Assembly: GCA_034770075.1 (NCBI GenBank)
Contig: JAVJAP010000204.1
Location: 62,001-126,000, forward strand
Reading direction: 5' to 3'
Length of the DNA stretch: 64,000 nt
DNA from: Aralia elata
Lineage: Eukaryota; Streptophyta; Magnoliopsida; Apiales; Araliaceae
Shown here: positions 60,666-64,000 of the stretch, one piece after another
Layout of the letters: each line of letters starts with the position of its first letter
Numbering within the stretch: the first letter of the stretch is position 1
Notes under the pieces: generated by a model
Seen by the model: the letters and a program-made list of their open reading frames with translations, nothing else
Told to the model about the DNA's origin: nothing
The model's database searches: none
Program-made: the position numbers and the translations under genes

Positions 60666-62049
60666 TGTTTGCCTATATCTATACTAGCAAAATACACAAG
60701 TATACGCAGTCCACAAGTAATAAAGAGTAAGTAGAGTATCGTTCCTACGAGGAAATTATGCAATTTATAATAATAAAAATCAATTCTAAACTAACTCAAT
60801 TAAAGTAAACAAGAGATCAATTGTGTATTGGTGTGAAAACTTTAATAAAATTAAGTAAATAAAGTTTGGAAACAGATATTATTGGAAACTTAAGATTACA
60901 ATTTCACTTATTGCTTCATTTAAATCCATATACTTCCTGTTAAATTATGATAGATACTTCAGATTGTTAATCAGGAACTCATCATTATCTAAAACCACTT
61001 CTCAGTGTATCCTAGACAAATCAACCCAAATCTACAAAGGTTAGAATTAAGTTGAACATCCTAGATAACTAATTCACTATATCTCTATGTGAATTACAAT
61101 TAAAAAAGATTTGAAGCTCAGGTTCCTTATCAGATTACATGCGGTGTGTAGGTATATCTCTATCCTAAACACAAATTATGAGTCTCAAACGTAAGTAGAA
61201 AACATAATCACATGTTATTATGATCAGATCTAAACCTATAAGCCATCTCTCAACTTCATATAGATTATCACGGTAATTACTGGCCAGGTAATTAAATAAT
61301 TAAACTCAAATCATAATAGACAATCTGAAAATACACAACAGTAATTAACCAGGAAGCATATTGATAAAAACTACACAATAAGATCCATTGCAATCTTAAA
61401 AGAAAATTAGTTCATAGCTAAACTGAAATCCATAATCCACAAATTAAATAGCATTCAAAATTACAAACTAAGAAATAGAGAAGAGAAATAAAACTCTGAT
61501 TGTAGCCTCCAATCTCTCTTTAGCTCCTACAATGCTTTCTATGTGCTATCTAAATTGCTTCAAGTCTCCAATTGATTACAAATTAAGATCAAGTCTCTTA
61601 ATTCGTAGATAAATAAAAACTCCTTAAAACTAGCTATTTATAGTGCCTACTAATCGTCCAAAACCACATAGAAGAGATAAGTTTAATTACAAATCAAATT
61701 CCAATCCAAAACTTAAAAAGTCAAACTTCAGCTCCTGGTCAACTCCTGACCTAGCGCGGCCGCGCTAGGTCCCTGCACAAATCCGGCGCGCCCGCGCAGT
61801 CTCTCAGCAAAACTTAACTCTGACTCCCAGCGCGCGCGCTGCTTTCTTCACTTTATCGGCGCGGCCGCGCAGCTCTTCAGTACTTCTGACTTTGGCTTCT
61901 ACTGTACTCAATTTCTCCATCAACTTTGGTTCAAATGCAAAATACCTACAAAAACACAGAAAACACATGAAAAGTAACTAGAACTCAATGATTTAAACAA
62001 TAATACAGTCAATTGATATCCAAATCGTAAGTATGAAACCTACTCAACA
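60666..62049 (-). mobile_element. Athila-like solo LTR (1384 bp)
   Basis: On the minus strand it begins TGTTGAGTAGGTTTCATAC at 62049 and ends CAAACA at 60666. It is flanked by exact AACTT duplications (60661-60665, 62050-62054). Homologous along its length to 36195-37584. There is no internal sequence, so it is a solo LTR. Confidence 0.9.
61749..61870. repeat. GC palindrome cluster inside the solo LTR
   Basis: A perfect 22-base palindrome at 61749-61770 (core GCGCGGCCGCGC), a GGCGCGCCCGCGC block at about 61784, a perfect palindrome CAGCGCGCGCGCTG at 61828-61841, and GCGCGGCCGCGC at 61859-61870, in AT-rich surroundings. Confidence 0.9.
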
Positions 62050-62209
62050 AACTTTTTTATATCTTAAATATATCCCAACATTTACTTTTAGGTGTAGTTG
62101 TAGGGTGACATGGTAGTATTCAATTTACTATAATATAATATTATAAATTAATGACATTGTTTTGAAACAATGGATCTCTAATTTTGGAACCAACTAAAAG
62201 AAAGAGTCT

Positions 62210-62410
62210 TATCATATATTGTGATAAATTTACGTCGAATTATAATTGTAAAACTTATAAATATATACGAGATTGACTAAAATTATAAGAGGGGGGGGGG
62301 GGGGGGGACTTTACTTATTACATTTCTCCAAAAGAGTTACACTAATACTTATTCACGTAATTGACAATCAAAAAGTTGACTTAAACATTCGTGATATATA
62401 TTATTTTTCA
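62210..62410. repeat. Dispersed repeat with G17 tract
   Basis: Partner of 40860-41140. Where that copy reads AAGAGGACCCC, this one carries 17 consecutive G (62291-62307). Confidence 0.55.
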
Positions 62411-63940
62411 AAGAAAAATTCTATTTTGAGTGAACAAGTGTAACTTGATCCGAATAATATGGTTTCACCTTAATATAACAGATTGTTGTCTAGTAGTCTT
62501 TCTACGAATTTGCAGTTGGAAGTGACAGTTGGTATTATCAAAGCAAATACACATTTCACGATATTTTTATAGTTGTTATAATGATACTTAATACTTTAAA
62601 TGACATTAATTACTCTAATATATCAATTATTTGATCGATCGTCTTGAGAAAAAGGTGAAACTGATAGACGTGCATTTGAAAATACAGAGGTAATGGAGGT
62701 GCCTGTGTATTTAGAATCTAAATTAATGAGAATTAAAAAAACAATCCAAAAAATATTATGAAAAGCGAATAAAGAACGTTTTCTTTTATATTGTTTGAGT
62801 AGAAGAATTGAAGTTGTCAATTGAAGTGATGACATAACGTTTTATGTTATCTCATGATTATATTTTTTTTGTTAAATTCTTTTGGGAAAATGATATACAA
62901 AAAAATGACGACTTTTGTTGAGAGGTCACATATTTATAGACTACCTATGTATCTGCACTTATTTTTATAGTGTCATTATATCTAACTGCAGTAAAAGTCG
63001 TAATATTTTGTCGTAAAATATAGGAAAACTCATTCTTTTGTAGTGTATCTAGGTTTCACAAAAAGAGTCCTATTTTTTTTTTTCATTGTCAATTTTGCAA
63101 AATTCTAAAATTTAAAATTAACTTTAATTTGTCTAATTTTGATGAAGGCAATTGTTAATATTAGGAACTACTTAAGGAGGAGTATTATTAAGTACAAAAC
63201 TATTGTTTCAAAAAAAAGCACAAAAATATCTTAACCTGTACCATGCTTTTTACCCACGAGGACCTGTGGTTCTACTAATTTACTAGAACAATCTTACAAA
63301 TTATGAATATATGTCAAAGCCAGATTTTCTGAATAATTATTTGTTATATGCTTTCTCCCTCCATTCATGGTTTAAAGTTTGGACACGTTTATGTTAGAAA
63401 ATATTGAAACGTTTCGACATGTGTGGAGTTTTTCTTCTGTTAATTATTAAGATAAAAGTTGGATGTAGTGTACATATGTTTAAATACAATTCTAAGAAGC
63501 TAATTTTTAGATTATTAATTTTTTTTTTGTTAAGGTAAGTAGTGTGTTATATAGTTCAGGTATTTTGATTAGAATTGTAAAGAATCTGAATATTGATCCA
63601 AATAAAACACTAATAAAAATGGGTTTTTGTGAATAAAATTGGTTGGAGAAATATTGTAACAAAAAACACTTAGCAACCAAACATAGACACATTGACTTAT
63701 TGCCACACTCATATATGAAATGTTTCGTATGAACAATTAAATATCAAAACCGGAACTCCATAAACATAACCTAATATCCTTCAAACATTCAATTTATAAA
63801 AATACTAGGTTGCCAGACAAAAATTGTCTAGTTTACTTAGACAAAGCATTAATAGATTGTACAGTACAACTCATCAATACTTTGTCTAGAAAAACGATAC
63901 AGTTTATGTCGAGAGTTACCAAGCTTTACTTTAACAATCA
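62411..63940. other. AT-rich intergenic DNA, possible CACTA-like end
   Basis: No gene seen. At 63035-63045 the minus strand reads CACTACAAAAG followed by AATGAGTTTTCC and two ACGAC-containing subterminal repeats, as at the end of a CACTA transposon. No matching left end was found. Confidence 0.35.
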
Positions 63941-64000
63941 CTAAACATCATACCCTTTTTCCTGAAGCTCTGAAACAACTTCATTTCTCATCCTCACCCA
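63941..64000 (-). CDS. Possible C-terminal or exon fragment at window edge
   Basis: The minus strand opens at the window edge as WVRMRNEVVSELQEKGYDV followed by TAG (63943-63941). The residue mix looks protein-like and resembles the segment before the conserved CKSKW of DUF506 plant proteins. If so, the exon more likely ends at a GTATGA donor inside GGGTATGATG (63955-63947) than at the stop. Too short for a firm call. Confidence 0.25.
   Translation of the reverse strand, partial: WVRMRNEVVSELQEKGYDV

Larger units (their letters stand above)
60620..62194. mobile_element. MITE split by a solo LTR
   Basis: Left end CTCCATTCCAAATTTAGAGA (60620) pairs with the complement of TCTCTAATTTTGGAACCAAC ending at 62194; TA on both outer sides. 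Without the LTR and its TSD it is about 190 bp, the size of a Stowaway-like MITE. Confidence 0.7.

Overview
Plant nuclear DNA, almost certainly from a eudicot. The evidence is one intron-split nuclear gene for a plastid FtsH protease (13 exons with GT-AG introns) set beside a deep pile of plant LTR retrotransposons (Ty1/copia, Tat-type and Athila-like Ty3/gypsy, a gag-only element), TA-flanked Stowaway-like MITEs and AT-rich spacers. I see no bacterial operons, rRNA, tRNA or CRISPR.

Layout. 1-4171: two minus-strand gypsy LTR copies around a short internal remnant, lying inside the 5' LTR of a plus-strand copia element (copia A). 4172-34402: copia A, with LTR remnants at both ends, a tRNA-iMet-type primer site and a decayed gag-pol. 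It is split by a 3.8 kb solo LTR (6555-10370, TSD CACAC) and by an 18.2 kb Tat-lineage gypsy element (14550-32759). The Tat element has 2.1 kb LTRs, gag, protease with a G-patch-like motif, a candidate intron before RT, two RNase H domains, integrase, then antisense intron-containing plant-mobile-domain-like genes, a palindrome array and a 35x4 bp higher-order tandem repeat. 34403-37584: Athila-like minus-strand element interrupted by copia A. 37585-38779: the gag and LTR of a second copia (copia B, minus strand) interrupted by the Athila-like element.

38780-42003: spacer with MITEs. 42009-46876: young gag-only LTR retrotransposon with near-identical LTRs, TSD GTGTG and an intact minus-strand Gag ORF. 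48044-60074: FtsH7/9-type gene, plus strand; intron 1 (about 5 kb) holds a small decayed LTR element and intron 9 a MITE. One extra base in exon 11 breaks the frame as given. 60620-62194: a MITE split by an Athila-like solo LTR (TSD AACTT). The last 60 bases may be part of a minus-strand gene.

The only host gene seen in full is FtsH. Everything left of 47 kb is transposable-element material recording serial insertion, decay by apparent CpG deamination and indels, solo-LTR formation, and sequence innovation inside the Tat element.
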